Origin: Glomus cerebriforme
Taxonomy: Eukaryota; Glomeromycota; Glomeromycetes; Glomerales; Glomeraceae
Length of the DNA stretch: 64,000 nucleotides
Assembly (NCBI GenBank): GCA_003550305.1
Contig: QKYT01000154.1
Location: 78,423-142,422 of the forward strand
Reading direction: 5' to 3'
Position numbers and translations under genes: made by a program. Below, piece after piece: positions 36,401 to 48,234 of this stretch; the stretch's first letter is position 1, and each line of letters opens with the position of its first letter. The notes under the pieces are model-generated. The model searched no databases. It worked only from the letters and a program-made list of their open reading frames with translations, and had not been told where the DNA came from.

Positions 36401-36800
36401 ATAAAAAAAAATATAGTCTGATTATAAATCTATGCACACCCTTGAACTTTGCACAATAAATTGTGATGATATGTATTGTTTATGCAAGCTGGTAACAAAT
36501 GACATGCATTAATTAAACGACATAACTGATAAACAAAGAAACGTCAGGAGAAATGCAAATCATTATTTCGTATCACAAATAATGACGACTACTATGGTAT
36601 ATTTACTTTCAAAAATGAATTTTGTATATCCCTTAAAAGGTAATATGATTCCCCGTAGAGTTTATTATTACCGGTATAAGGAGGAAATTTTTTTTAGGGG
36701 TTGATAACTAAGCGAACAAACTCATTATCATTGTATGGTTTCGTTTATAGAATGAATAAATATTTCATCATTTGTGATGAAAAATAGCCTAATACAGTTA
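33429..36800. other. gene-poor AT-rich spacer
   Basis: Open frames at 34209-34472 and 36037-36240 show no family signature, splice pattern or repeat support and were not called. The element fragment near 34560 (CGGGCGAAAC words) is the only recognisable item. Confidence 0.4.
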
Positions 36801-36829
36801 TGTGCTACATTCCTTGCGTACAGCCCATC

Positions 36830-37509
36830 AATATCAAATGTGATTCATCACTTTCAAAATGGTGCGGGATACTTTTATTGATTCTAATGATATTGATCGC
36901 AAAAGAGAATTTCTCGGGGATGAAGGTAATATTTTGAGTAATATTCAATGAATATGATCCAATCCGTCCTCTGCAGAATTTGATGCGCCTCAGACGTACT
37001 GGAATGTGTTGATTTACTAATATTGTTGATAATATTGCAAAAAGGAAGTCCATCTCCTTGTAAATTCTTTGATCACCACAAAAAGTTCGTAGATAATCCT
37101 CTCTTCTTTTATCAATATCAGGTTCCCGAATCATACAATTATTATTATTACCGCACAAATCAGGATACTGATCATGACATACCAAAATCCTGGTTAAAAC
37201 TTGGCTCATTTGATACGAATCGTAAAAGAAAACTCTCAACCCTATAAAACTAGTCCATTCCAGGATTTCAGATTCAAATGATCATTTTGTTTGGACGATT
37301 TGTAAATTGAAAGAGAAATAGAAATACGTATAATACATCCAAAATATAAGATTATGACATCAATCAGGTGGTGAGATTTACTATGGCATCCAGGTTAGAA
37401 ATCAGAAATCTAAACAAGTAGTGTCATCTGTTATTGAAGAGCCAATTTTCTCTCACATCGATCAAATTCCACCTACCAGATATCTAGTTCTTAAACCTCT
37501 TAAAATTTA
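36830..37509 (+). pseudogene. decayed unidentified coding remnant
   Basis: Three plus-strand pieces look protein-like but are out of frame with each other: MVRDTFIDSNDIDRKREFLG (from 36858); KGSPSPCKFFDHHKKFVDNP through IPKSWLKLGSFDTNRKRKL (about 37040-37246); and EIYYGIQVRNQKSKQVVSSV to TRYLVLKPLKI (about 37371-37509). Stops separate them. No family is recognised; an old gene or a transposon-derived frame are both possible. A minus-strand open frame over the same bases is probably a shadow. Confidence 0.3.
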
Positions 37510-38986
37510 AAACTTTCAAATCCTAATATAATTTGTAAATCTTGAGTTTTGAAATAATAAGGCGATCTTTGATAGACGCTTCGGATTGAAATCACGTTTG
37601 TTATGTATGTAGTTGTGGTTTCAGGTGTATACGCGACGTATTGGTTTATTGGTATGGATATTAGGAAAACGCAGACTTTATATAACCAATAAAATAAAAT
37701 TTAGATAAAATTTAAAAATTTCTACAAAATTAATTTTTAATGAATTTCTTTATTCAATATGGAATTTTTTTTTTACTATTTACAATAAATTAATTTATGA
37801 GTTAAAATTGAGCGTGCCAATCGTCACACAACTAAATTCAACGCATTTGATTCCACTCATTCACGATGTTGGCGTAAATAATTAACGTAAAGAATACTTG
37901 CTCGATCTCTAAATAATAAATCTTATTAAAATTATATTATATTATGATTATTTGAATAAAAAAGAATTTTCTTATTAAGATTTAGTTGTGGAAAAAATTA
38001 CTTTTTCCTCACAAGTATCCTGCAACTTTTGGCCTTAGTGTATGGATGCGTTATCTAAATTTAAAACATTACATTATGCAAAATATGTAATGAATATACT
38101 GTATATACACATGTCAAATCATATTTATTTTACTATAATACACAAATTTGTTAAAAAAAAAAAAACTTACCAAAGTTCATTGATCCGTCTTGAATATCAT
38201 ATGACTTCAGGCTATTTACACATAATTCGTTATGTTCTTTGTCTTTCTTTGTAAATGGCATATATTAATATTTCCTTGCATAACTAAGATTGAAGTTCCC
38301 AAATATACCAATCTATTTGCTTTGAGAAATATTTCTTGGTTTTGCATCCATACTGCTAATAAACCTGTAAAGCTGTAAAAAATTTTTCCAAGTTAAAAAG
38401 TTAAAGCATGTTATTGCAACATTGTTTATAAATACCAAGAGTAACACAAAACTTATTTGAAAATGATTAATAATTTCACCGTTCAGAATTTACCGTTATA
38501 CCACGTGGCATGGATGTGTTGAATAGGTAGTGACAAATAGGATTTCGCTCACTGAACCCTCAAAAACTTAGTAAAAAACGCAAACTCGTCAGTCGTAGGG
38601 TAGAAAAGTTTTGGGAGTGACTGCGTTCAGAATTTATACCACGTGAACTTCTGCCGGTTTGGGGACCAATGGAGTTGAATTGGACCAATGAGATCGATAA
38701 AAGATTTTATTTATTCATTTTTTATGATATAAATAAATATTTGAGTTTATTCAGAATATTCCATTCATTAAATACCTTCCTATTATAAAAAAATCAATAC
38801 ATTTTTGAATTAGAACAATGGTAACATGATGTAATATATATACTACAAAGTAGATTTGATTTTAAAAAATAATTAGTATTAGAGGTTAGGGTTAGACATT
38901 AATGTCAATTTTGGCGAAGCCAAAATTGAGCAAAGGCGTCTGCGAGAGGAGCGGACGTATTTTGTTTCTAAATCATTGATCAGTTT

Positions 38987-39191
38987 TCAAACTCCGATAT
39001 AATATTACATAAAAGAGTCCAAACTCCGATATAATATTACAATAAAGAATTCAAACTCCGATACAATATTACAATAAAGAATTCAAACTCCGATATAATA
39101 TTACAATAAAGAATTCAAACTCCGATATAATATTACATAAAAGAATTCAAACTCCGATTCAAACTCCGATACGATATTGCATAAAAGAATT
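38987..39191 (+). repeat. about 32-bp minisatellite
   Basis: About six tandem units of 'ttcaaactccgatataatat' plus 'tacaataaagaa' occur, with small variants (acataaaagag, acgatattgc). The last unit is partly duplicated within itself. It is non-coding in all frames looked at. Confidence 0.85.
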
Positions 39192-39408
39192 TCATTTATA
39201 AGTATGTTTGTTATTAGATTTTAAATAAATAATAATTGGGAAAGGGCTCTTATGGTAATATGGAGGAAACTAATTGCCCAATGTGTTTTGAAACAAGCTT
39301 GTATAAGATACAATAATAAAGATGTATTCGTTTAAAGTCCCTTAACAAAATAATAATGATGATGATGATGGGTTTGTATATAAATTTTTTTTTGGTTTAT
39401 TTAGAGTA

Positions 39409-39632
39409 CTTCACTACCGGTGATTGTCACCGCTTAGTTCTGGCCGAATATTATAATTTCGGCCAGAGTTAAGGTACTTAAAAATTATAATTTAAAAAAT
39501 TTAAATAATATGTTAAATATAATTGAAAATTTTTTCTTAAAGTAAAAAAAAAATGTAAATTTTTATGTTTTTTCAAAATCTATCTAAACAACCATCTAAG
39601 AAAAACTTATTCTCCTTGTAAATTTACATATA
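39409..39632 (+). repeat. CACTACCGGTGATTG element, copy B
   Basis: Matches 30384-30655: 'cactaccggtgattgtcacc', 'tttcggccagagttaaggta', and the A/T-rich tail to 'aaatttacatataa'. The left part is better conserved than the right. Confidence 0.6.
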
Positions 39633-40184
39633 ATAAGTTCGTTAAATATGTAAATTAAACTTTTTATTTAAATTATAATTTTATTAAAAATTAATAGACC
39701 ATTTCCAAATAATGGTTTGCGTTCTTCTATCTTTGTCTAATACATAATGGAGAATCAGTTTGCATCGTCTGCAATTCTAAGTAATTTTATCTTTTAAAAA
39801 ATTTGAGTTCGATTTAACTCTTAACATACAAAATATTCGTACAGTAAGAAATCCATATTCCGTTACCCTTATTAATTGAAAATATATTTATGTTTGTTAT
39901 TTATATATTGAAAACTTTTAAGTCGCTTTTTCATATAATTAAAGAGCATCATTGCTTCCTTTACCTATCTAATCCTAATGATCGTTGGCAGTATGATCAC
40001 TATGATGGGAGTAAGCTAATAAATAACAGTACATCTGGAGATTTTAAATAGTATTAAAATTTGTCAATTTAACTACGCAAGTTTATATTCACAAGATTAC
40101 AAGTTAATGATCATATTCCAGACAAGCAAGGGAACGTCCTCACTCAAACGAAAAGGCTTATGTGGCGCGGTCCAGCAGCCCGTC

Positions 40185-40380
40185 TTAATACAATACCAGT
40201 TCTCAACCTGTTCACCCTGTTGTCTTTTTCTATCGACCACCAAGTGATTTACCATTATCATTGTGTCAATTGTAATGAAATTTCTTATGACACGACAAAG
40301 AAATTTAATAAGACAATCGATTTTATAAGATATCATTGTTTGAACCAATTTAAAACCAATACTTATTAAACTAAATAAGA
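40185..40380 (+). pseudogene. degraded copy of the 24268-type HITC gene
   Basis: The DNA 'tgtctttttctatcgaccac' and 'caagtgatttaccattatca', then 'attgtaatgaaatttcttat', 'gacacgac' and 'aatttaataagacaat', parallels the first half-domain of the gene at 24268 (FFYRPPNDSFHYYINCKEIS, YDT). Two frames are needed to follow it and the second half is absent, so it is a pseudogene fragment. Confidence 0.5.
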
Positions 40381-40824
40381 TTTTAATATTTTTTAATATA
40401 AATAATTATTTTGTTTATTTAATTTTTTTTAATCACCAATTTACGCTATATTCGTGGCGCAGGAAGTGGAGACAATTGAATCTTGAAGGGTTTATTCTGA
40501 ATTATATAATATTGTATTATAAATAAAGCTTAAAATTTTACATAGTTCTGATAAATTTAATTTATCAACACACCTAATACAATATTTAGTTTCGATACCT
40601 GCAGAGAAATTATTTACGGAATTAAATTCCATAGATTCTTCGCTCCGCAACATAAATTTTTTTTTATTTACGTAATGATTTTGTGCGTATGAAATATTTG
40701 TGTCGCAGAGATATGACAACGCACTCCGACGATCATGACATCATATAATACATATATTGATAAATATCAACGGCTAACTAAAATTAGAAAGTTTAAAAAT
40801 ACTGTATATAAAAAAAAAAAAACC

Positions 40825-40833
40825 TATATAAAG
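40825..40833 (+). promoter_or_regulatory. TATA-like box
   Basis: TATATAAAG about 143 bases before the ATG at 40976 is a plausible TATA element. In this AT-rich DNA such words are common. Confidence 0.3.
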
Positions 40834-40975
40834 AGCAACCTTTCGATATTTTTTTTTTCTACTTTTTTTTTTTNANNTTAAAAAAAAAAAGNAAAAAAAA
40901 ATATAATCTATTATATATATAACCTTTGATCATTATCCATAATCTAATTTCTTTTTATAAAAATAATTAAAAAAA

Positions 40976-41479
40976 ATGAATCCAACCCGTGATCAAGATT
41001 ACATTATGTTTGTCAAAGGCTGTACGGATATTAATCAATTGAACCAACTGACTAGTTCTTCGAACAATTCAAATGATAAATTTAAAATATCATTCTTTTA
41101 TAATCCACCAGGAGACAATCAAATTTATCATATAACGTGCGAATTATTTAATGAAAATAATGATCCGCTTTCTGATCATACATTTTATTGTAAACTAGAT
41201 GATAAAAATCTTTATCAAATAGCTTGTAGATTGATTTCTCATTCATTAATTGTTCAATTTTTAAACAAGAAAATGTACGGTATTGAGCTTAGACAAGGGA
41301 TAGAACCGCAACCAGAATATTTGACTTTTTCTCATAGTCAACGAGATAATTTAGAATTTCATTTGAGGGAGTTTTGTTTTAATCAATTGGCATCAAGACA
41401 AATTATTAACAAAAGTCCTGATGTTAATGTTGTAACGGCTGATGTTGATAACAAGATTGTTGTTCAACCTAAATTGTAA
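40976..41479 (+). CDS. stand-alone HITC-type domain protein (QPKL subgroup)
   Basis: The ATG at 40976 gives 167 residues. Residues 15-27 are GCTDINQLNQLTS. Residues 38-58 (ISFFYNPPGDNQIYHITCEL) and 70-92 (FYCKLDDKNLYQIACRLISH) are the paired half-motifs. LIVQFLNKKMYGIEL (91-105), LTFSHSQRDNLEFHLREF (116-133) and a tail ending KIVVQPKL follow. It is close to the proteins at 28204 and 32931. There are no introns, signal peptide or membrane segments. Four ambiguous bases (N) lie in the poly-T/poly-A tract upstream (40874-40892), probably from low-complexity sequencing trouble. Function is unknown. Confidence 0.8.
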   Translation: MNPTRDQDYIMFVKGCTDINQLNQLTSSSNNSNDKFKISFFYNPPGDNQIYHITCELFNENNDPLSDHTFYCKLDDKNLYQIACRLISHSLIVQFLNKKMYGIELRQGIEPQPEYLTFSHSQRDNLEFHLREFCFNQLASRQIINKSPDVNVVTADVDNKIVVQPKL

Positions 41480-42068
41480 CACATTTTTTAGTATAAACAA
41501 ATTTTTACTTTTAGGTTTAAGTAGTATATTGATGTCTTTCCTTTATTTGTTTAAAATTATCTGTTATATCTCTTAATAAATATACTACAATACTTTTGAA
41601 ACGTTGCAAAGAAATTTAATGCAGAAACTTTTTTTTAAATATTACTATGAAATATTTTTGTCTACATGGAAAGTATTGAATTTCTATATCTATCTATTAT
41701 ATCTTTTTTTTTTATCGTAAACGAAAAGCTTACATTTTTTTTTGTCAATGACCCTATATTATCGTACTTGCAGTTTAGGATACAATAATTGGAACAAAGG
41801 AGTATGCGAAGTGTGCATGAACCTTGAATTCTTAAGTTCAATAAACCCAATATTAGAACAATACAATGCAGCTATGGCGTCGATTAAATTACTATATTTA
41901 TTAACTTGGAAGTGTTTTGTAAACTAAAAAAAACAAGGGACATTGGTTCGTTGATTGATCGATTTTCGTTGCGTGATTTGCCAAAAAAAGCCACTAAACT
42001 AGCTTTGTGAAAGAAGAAAATTCCAACAATTTTTTCCTTTCATCCTTAGCAATTTAATTATTCATTAA
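41480..42068. other. gene-poor spacer
   Basis: AT-rich; open frames here lack any family feature. Nothing supported. Confidence 0.4.
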
Positions 42069-42395
42069 AATAATTATTATTATTCAACATACATAATTGA
42101 GTAACCATGTTTGGTTTTAGCTTCTCACACTTCTAACAATAATATTATTATTCATATGATCGACAGAATCAACAAATACTTAGCCAAACGAAAGCGCAGC
42201 GATATTAATCTTATTAAAAAGTCGACATTTGTTGTTTTTTTACCCTAAGATTTAAATAATTTCCTTTTGAATATCCTTCCGCAAATAATTTTATTATCTA
42301 ATTTAGCACAAAAGAAATACTGATCAATTATAGTACGACCAAAGACGCCAAGTCAATGATGTTATTCCATTCTAGTAATAACGCAAATTTCAAAT
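42069..42395 (+). repeat. about 320-bp dispersed repeat, copy B
   Basis: Nearly identical to 17687-18004 in the same orientation. It differs by a roughly 10-base insertion ('accctaagat') and a few single bases. Confidence 0.75.
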
Positions 42396-45300
42396 TTTTT
42401 TTTATCGATCATTACATTATAAATCGACACGATTATGCCGTACGTTTCATTTTCTTTTTTTGGAACAAATCAATACATATACCGACGATATAAATATAAT
42501 GATACTAAACAAAAATTTTAAAAATGGTAAGAATGGTTAAATTAATCTTTGAAGTTACATCATTACAATCTAAATTTATTTTAACGAGTAACTCAATGAA
42601 CTATTTAGAAAAAAAAATCCAGAAGTACTAATGATAATAATAATGAAAATATTCGCAATTTTATCGGAAATCCCGTTAAGTTTATCAATGGAACTTTAAT
42701 TTTCCATCGGTAAATATCTTTCCCTATAAGTTTTGGAATTAAATAAATAGGTTCGGATATTTTTATAAGCCTTGAATCCCTTTTGTGTAGTACACATATC
42801 ATAAAGTTATTAATAAATTATTTAAAAGCCGATACATAATTTTAAATAAATTTTAAATGTCAATTAGTAAATAAAGTTATGTTATGCGACAGGACGTTGT
42901 ATAACAAATAGTAACACATCCAGAGAAATTTTTCAGAGGTAACTTTATTATACATTATACATTTTAAATGTGAATTGAATCTTATTATAAATTACACATT
43001 TTTGACTTTTTTCTTTTACTATACAATTTGAATTTTTACATTTACAAAATGTTGATGTAAAAAAAATGTGGTACTGTCTATTCCGTAAATTTATTAATCA
43101 AAGCAAAAATGCAAGATTTAACAAATATAAGATTATGACAGCATTAAATAAACATCAAAGATTATCAACCATTCTCAATAAGGCTGAGAATCAATCAGAA
43201 TCAAAAAAACGCAATAATGGTAATTTGATTGGATCAAAAATCTTAGCCGATGAAACATAGAATTCTTAAGTATATTTATTCATTTCACGATGATAATCTT
43301 TTTCGTTGAATGTGTAAAAAACAGATATTATTATCGTTAGTATTAGTCTCAATAACCTCGAAAAAGTATATCTCTATGTGTAACAATTTTTCATTATATG
43401 GCTAATTTCAATAACATTCTGAATAGAAATGTGCTTATCTTTTTAAATTAACAAATTAGTATCTAAATGAATATTTGTTTTTCGTTTTTCATTGTGAGCT
43501 GCAACAGAGTGGATTTATATATCGCATTAATCTTTAGGAGTTTATTGAATGCATTTCGATAAGATCATTTTAAGACTGAGTTTCAAATGACGCTCCTGTG
43601 CATAAATATTCATTCTACTCTTACTTTTTTTAAATTTTGTTGAACTATAGAATTCTGAGTAACACGTTTTTAATCTATTTTGCCGTAAGCGAGACTCAAA
43701 ATATGCCAAAAAATTTGTCCGTTTTTTTATTTCTAAATTTAGTAAAAAAATTTTTTTTTTACCGGAACAAATCTTTTGTCCTTTTTTGAAGAAGAAATAC
43801 ATTCATATTAGTGACATACTAACAATATAAGATTCTCTAATTGTTTTTTCTAACATAAAAGGAGTAAAAATTATTGTTAACAACTTTAGTATTTTAATAT
43901 TTCACGTGATTTCTGCGCTTCTGCGCTAAAAAATCATAATGAATCAAAATTACAACGAAAACTTTAATAATCACGATTTTCAAAATTATGAGTAATTCAT
44001 ATTTTTTTTTAACGCGTCGCGTCACGCCATTTATTAAAATTTATTCCTGCTATATTAAAAGAATTATTTTTTTCGAAGAATTTAAACTTTTTTATAACGT
44101 TAAATTTCTGCATCAAAATTACCGTATATTCTAAGCTGTTGGCTTTTTTATTTTTTTTAAAAACATTAATATACTGTATTTATTCTTGATAATTTTCAAC
44201 ATAAAATCCTACTTTATTTAGAAATGGGAATGAGCAGTTTGATTATCGTTTTTTTGTGTCTTCATCGTTAAAAATCATCAATAAGTTATTATTATATATC
44301 CTTATATGATCATATTGAATAGCTATAAATAATAAATAATGCTGCTATTAGCGCTATATTACATGCAAGTTATTAATACAATTATTAAATGAACAACAAC
44401 TAACTGATATATAGACTAGAATAAGCTTATAGTGTGATTGTGAGAGACTATATAATAAAACACTTATTATATAGGTCTTTAGGAAATATTCAATAGTCAA
44501 GTTGTGCCACTAATGTAGCACAATCTGCGCCAATCAAATGTTCTCAATCGAAAAAAGCACAAATACTATCTGCTATGTAATATTTAAATTTTACTGTTAA
44601 TTCAGTTCAAGTCCGGTAAGGCAGAAAGTAGTATAATAGGATTAACCAATTGAATATTGTAAGAGTATTGTATGATACGAAAAATCTAAGTATAAAATCT
44701 ACTATACTCTGTAGTATTTATATATAGCATTCAAAGTACTTATTGTAATATTTATTAAATCTTAATATTTATACTCATCGAAAGTTAAATTTACTGAAGT
44801 GCCGAATGATAGTCTTACAAATTTAAAATTTAATGTTTATTTGAAAAAAAATGCGAGATAAGAAAATTACAATTCCTTGTGCGCAGTGCAAGTAGTTAGT
44901 TTTTGTCAAACGGTTGAGTAGATCATTTCACATGACCATCAATACTTAATTGGTTAGTTCTACTTTCCTACTATACAGTACTACTTTTCGTTCTGTTCAG
45001 AAGTAGTCCATAATTCCATATTAAATAAATGTATACCAATCATAATAAATAACTTCTTAAATTCATATACGTTATAGATAGTATCTTTTAAGTATTTTTT
45101 TTTTTAATTTCACCCAATTTTTTTTTTATTAATATTTCATATTAAAACTTTTCTTAAACGTTGGGAAGTGTTTAAAGATTGGAAAAATATGGTAAGACTA
45201 AGCTAAATAATTATCCACTCTCTTTATACGCCAAATGCTTTTATAATTGTTAATGAAAACATTATTGTTGTTGAGGTTGAAAACCGCTGAAAGTATTGCC
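42396..45300. other. gene-poor AT-rich spacer
   Basis: A 64-residue plus-strand frame at 43066-43260 and an 86-residue minus-strand frame at 43542-43802 have no recognisable features. No repeats shared with the rest of the window were noticed. Confidence 0.4.
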
Positions 45301-45840
45301 ATCACCTTGAATGGCATTAGCATTTTGAAAAGAAGATTGGTCGTTCATGATCTGATCATTAAAAATATCTTGTATCATATTTCCGTGCAAGTTATTAATT
45401 TGTTTATAAATTTTTTAGGTGCAAAGTAATCAATTAAAAATTGCTTCAAGTGAAATTTAAGATTGTTTTGATATCTTGGAGAAAATTCCTGTTGCTGATC
45501 ATCTTGGTTATATCCTATATTATAAAATTTTTTGTTTAAAAACTGAGATGAAGCCAATTCACAAGTTACTCGCTCGATAAATTTTTTGGACATATTTAGA
45601 CTGAAATTAATTACGAGCTTGGTTGTCATCAGTATTGTTTAGCAATTGAGATACAAGTTCAAAGGATACTTGCATTTCATCACAAATAATGTGGTAAATT
45701 TGGATGGATTAAAAAAATATGAAGAGGTTTCTTGAGAATGAGTTGAATAATTGATTATCTTGAATATATTGTAATGCTAAACTTGGTGTTATCGGCTACA
45801 TATTACGATCATGCAAAGACCGATCGTATTGACGAGACAT
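45250..45840 (-). pseudogene. frameshifted HITC-type domain gene
   Basis: On the minus strand a start at 45840 (MSRQYDRSLHDRNM) meets a stop at once. A later stretch reads IYHIICDEMQVSFELVSQLL, stops, and a shifted frame from 45629 reads FIERVTCELASSQFLNKKFY, QQQEFSPRYQNNLKFHLKQF and APKKFINKL to 45375. All parts of the family domain are present in order but across several frames. A Gln-rich stretch just downstream (about 45250-45330, reading like FQPQQQ) may be its old tail. It is oriented opposite to the nearby functional copies. Confidence 0.65.
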
Positions 45841-46456
45841 ATTGACTTAGAAATTATATATATACGCACGCGGCACGCGTTAGATTCGTTTAAACAAACG
45901 ACAAAAAATATTTTGTAAAAAGAAATTAGAGATGGATTAAGGACACAAGGTTATTAGGATTATAATTATTATAATAAATTTTAATTCTTTTTTTTTTGAA
46001 AAATGATCGCCCAATTTATGACTAGGTGGTAATACAATGTATTTATTTATTCCTTTCTGTATGAAAGTTTAACGTACACATGGGTGCAAGAAAATTCTTT
46101 TTTTTCTATAGATGCTGTGCACGAAAGTAATGTTGAAATTGGAAATTTTTTTTTCTGAAAAAGCATTCTATTACGTGAAAAAGACAATTATTTGGAATAT
46201 TTTGTAGAAAATTAGAAGTACATTAATTTAATAAGATTCTTATAAAATTAATTTACAGTAACTATACTAACGAAAGCTTAATTATGAAAAAACTTCAATA
46301 ATAAAATAATAAATTTTTATGATATCATACATGGTTTTTTTAATTTAATTAATTGGCAGCGTACCCCAATAATATTATAACCTTTTACGTTTCATTTTTT
46401 ATTTATTTATCACAGTTATACGTCATCGGATGCAGCTTAGGATTGTTTGGAAAAAT

Positions 46457-46839
46457 CTTATATCCGAAACTTGACCATGTCCCAAATTAACAATCTAGTC
46501 TTATATGATAGTTTGAGACGTTAAACATTTAAAATTTACTAGCTTGGGATATGTTAAATTTCGGACATAGGATTGTCCCAAGTTTGATTTGGGATAGGGA
46601 TTGGAATCGATTCTGAAAAAATCGAAACAGCATAGTAGAATCGATTCTCTACATATAAACTGACCTGATTCCAAAGCAGTTTTTAATGCTGATAATTTTT
46701 ACTAAAATTAATGATTGATTCGAAGTCAGGCTGACCATTATAAAAAAAAATCTTGAAAAGATCCGATGATCGATTCCAATTCCTAATTTGGAATATCCCA
46801 AGTCGGATTTGGGACATTGTAACTTTTGGGCTACAACAG
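46457..46839. mobile_element. GTTGTAGCCC-type MITE, copy 3, carrying a nested element
   Basis: The right inverted repeat (TTTTGGGCTACAACAG) and internal blocks ('tatccgaaacttgaccatgt', 'cccaagtttgatttggga') are present; the left terminal repeat is missing. It is longer than other copies because a second element is inserted at about 46597-46784. Confidence 0.75.
46597..46784. mobile_element. nested element with AGGATTGGAATCGAT ends
   Basis: Left end 'agggattggaatcgattc' and right end 'gatcgattccaattcct' are inverted repeats of about 16 bases. It is about 188 bp, without coding capacity, and interrupts the MITE. No other copy was noticed. Confidence 0.55.
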
Positions 46840-47416
46840 TAACATACATTCTAAGTATAAATAGTAATCTTGTCGATCATATTGAGAGAAATCAGCTTAT
46901 AAATACAGTTTGCCCTCAAACCTCAATATAACGAACCTCTGGGCTTTACTTTAAATTCGTTATAAGATTATAGCGAAGAATTTAAAGAATTTAATTAGCC
47001 TGATTCGTTATAATTAAAACTTAAAGGTCACATGTTGAAAATATTAACAAATGCCCATCATTATTAATATTGGTATTTTTACATTTCTCAAGGTTCCACA
47101 AATTTGGTATAATATCAAAATCACTTAAGGCTTGAGTATATCATTTTCATAAGTACAAAACTGAACGTTACCATAAATAAAATGTGTCCAAACCACTATA
47201 TTTTTTGTGTAAACTTCTTAGAACCCCATGACACACAGTATATGGCAGAAAAAAAAAGTTTCGTTTTCCACATGCATTATCTATTTGGTCTCACGACCAG
47301 TAAAAAATTTTTTACTAAATGTTCGTTTTTTTTTTGAAAAAATTCAAATGTATTTTTTTCTATATATAACTACCAATCCTTTTAATAATTTGATCCGATC
47401 ATCATTCTGGTTTGTT

Positions 47417-47569
47417 CTGTTGTAGTCCAAACTTTACCATGTCCCAAATCAACCCATCGGCCTAAATCATTGGCCCATTACAATAATGCCTTAAGACAGT
47501 ACCAACGATACTTTCCTAATTTAGGCCGATGGGTTGATTTGGAACATAAGTCGATTTGGGCTACAACAG
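47417..47569. mobile_element. short MITE related to the GTTGTAGCCC family
   Basis: Ends CTGTTGTAGTCCAAAC and GATTTGGGCTACAACAG. Long inner arms 'aaatcaacccatcggcctaa' and the reverse complement give an almost complete palindrome of 153 bp. The interior differs from the longer copies. Confidence 0.75.
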
Positions 47570-47727
47570 TTCTATATAATAAATAGTTACTAAAACTTTT
47601 ACTCTGTTAAAAAAACTAAAAATAAGTATTTATATTATTTTTAAATAAAAACAAAGCATATTTATTTATTATAATATAGTTTATATATCAGTAATATTTA
47701 TACATTTTATTTTTATTTAAGACGCAG

Positions 47728-47935
47728 AATGCGCTACAAAATGACTAGAATAATAAACCTTACAAAAATCAATATGTAATTTGTAAAACATTTTTAAATT
47801 ATAACGGATAATAATTAATGCGCTACAAAGATAACTAGAATAATAATTAATGCCTACAAAGATAACTAGAATAATAATTAATGTGCTACAAAGATGACTA
47901 GAATAATAATTAATGCGCTCCAAAAAAGGCTATAA
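47728..47935 (+). repeat. about 35-bp tandem repeat
   Basis: About four clear units of 'aataattaatgcgctacaaa' plus 'gataactagaat', from about 47806 to 47935, with a diverged unit at 47728-47752. It lies about 300 bases upstream of the gene at 48235. Confidence 0.75.
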
Positions 47936-48031
47936 TAAGAGTATTTATTCACGTGATATGTATGTCGATCATTTCCAATTAGCCATAAAAATTAGCCGTC
48001 TTTGTGTAAGCACCCACACCAATTTTTCAGC

Positions 48032-48038
48032 TATATAA
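48032..48038 (+). promoter_or_regulatory. TATA-like box
   Basis: TATATAA about 197 bases before the ATG at 48235, in less AT-skewed sequence than most of the window. It is a plausible core promoter, not proven. Confidence 0.3.
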
Positions 48039-48234
48039 CGATCAAAATTTTTCATGCTCCTAAATAAAAAATAATTATACATTTTCATCTTCCAAAGCAA
48101 ATACTTTATTATCTTTATTTTCGTTTCTTTTTGTCTCTTTTTATCGATAATTCATACTCAAAGTAAACCAAAATTACCCACAACCTCTCGCTCATTCATC
48201 CAATAACAACAATTATATTGGATACTTTAATAAT

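Noticed and set aside
36805..37239. 144-residue minus-strand open frame
   Set aside because: No family features; the plus strand over the same bases gives more protein-like, though broken, sequence.
43066..43260. 64-residue plus-strand frame rich in Lys and Asn
   Set aside because: Composition is what random AT-rich sequence gives; no similarity to other parts of the window.
44600..44640. 'cagttcaagtccggtaagg' as the TPsiC arm of a tRNA
   Set aside because: No matching acceptor stem, D arm or anticodon arm could be placed around it.
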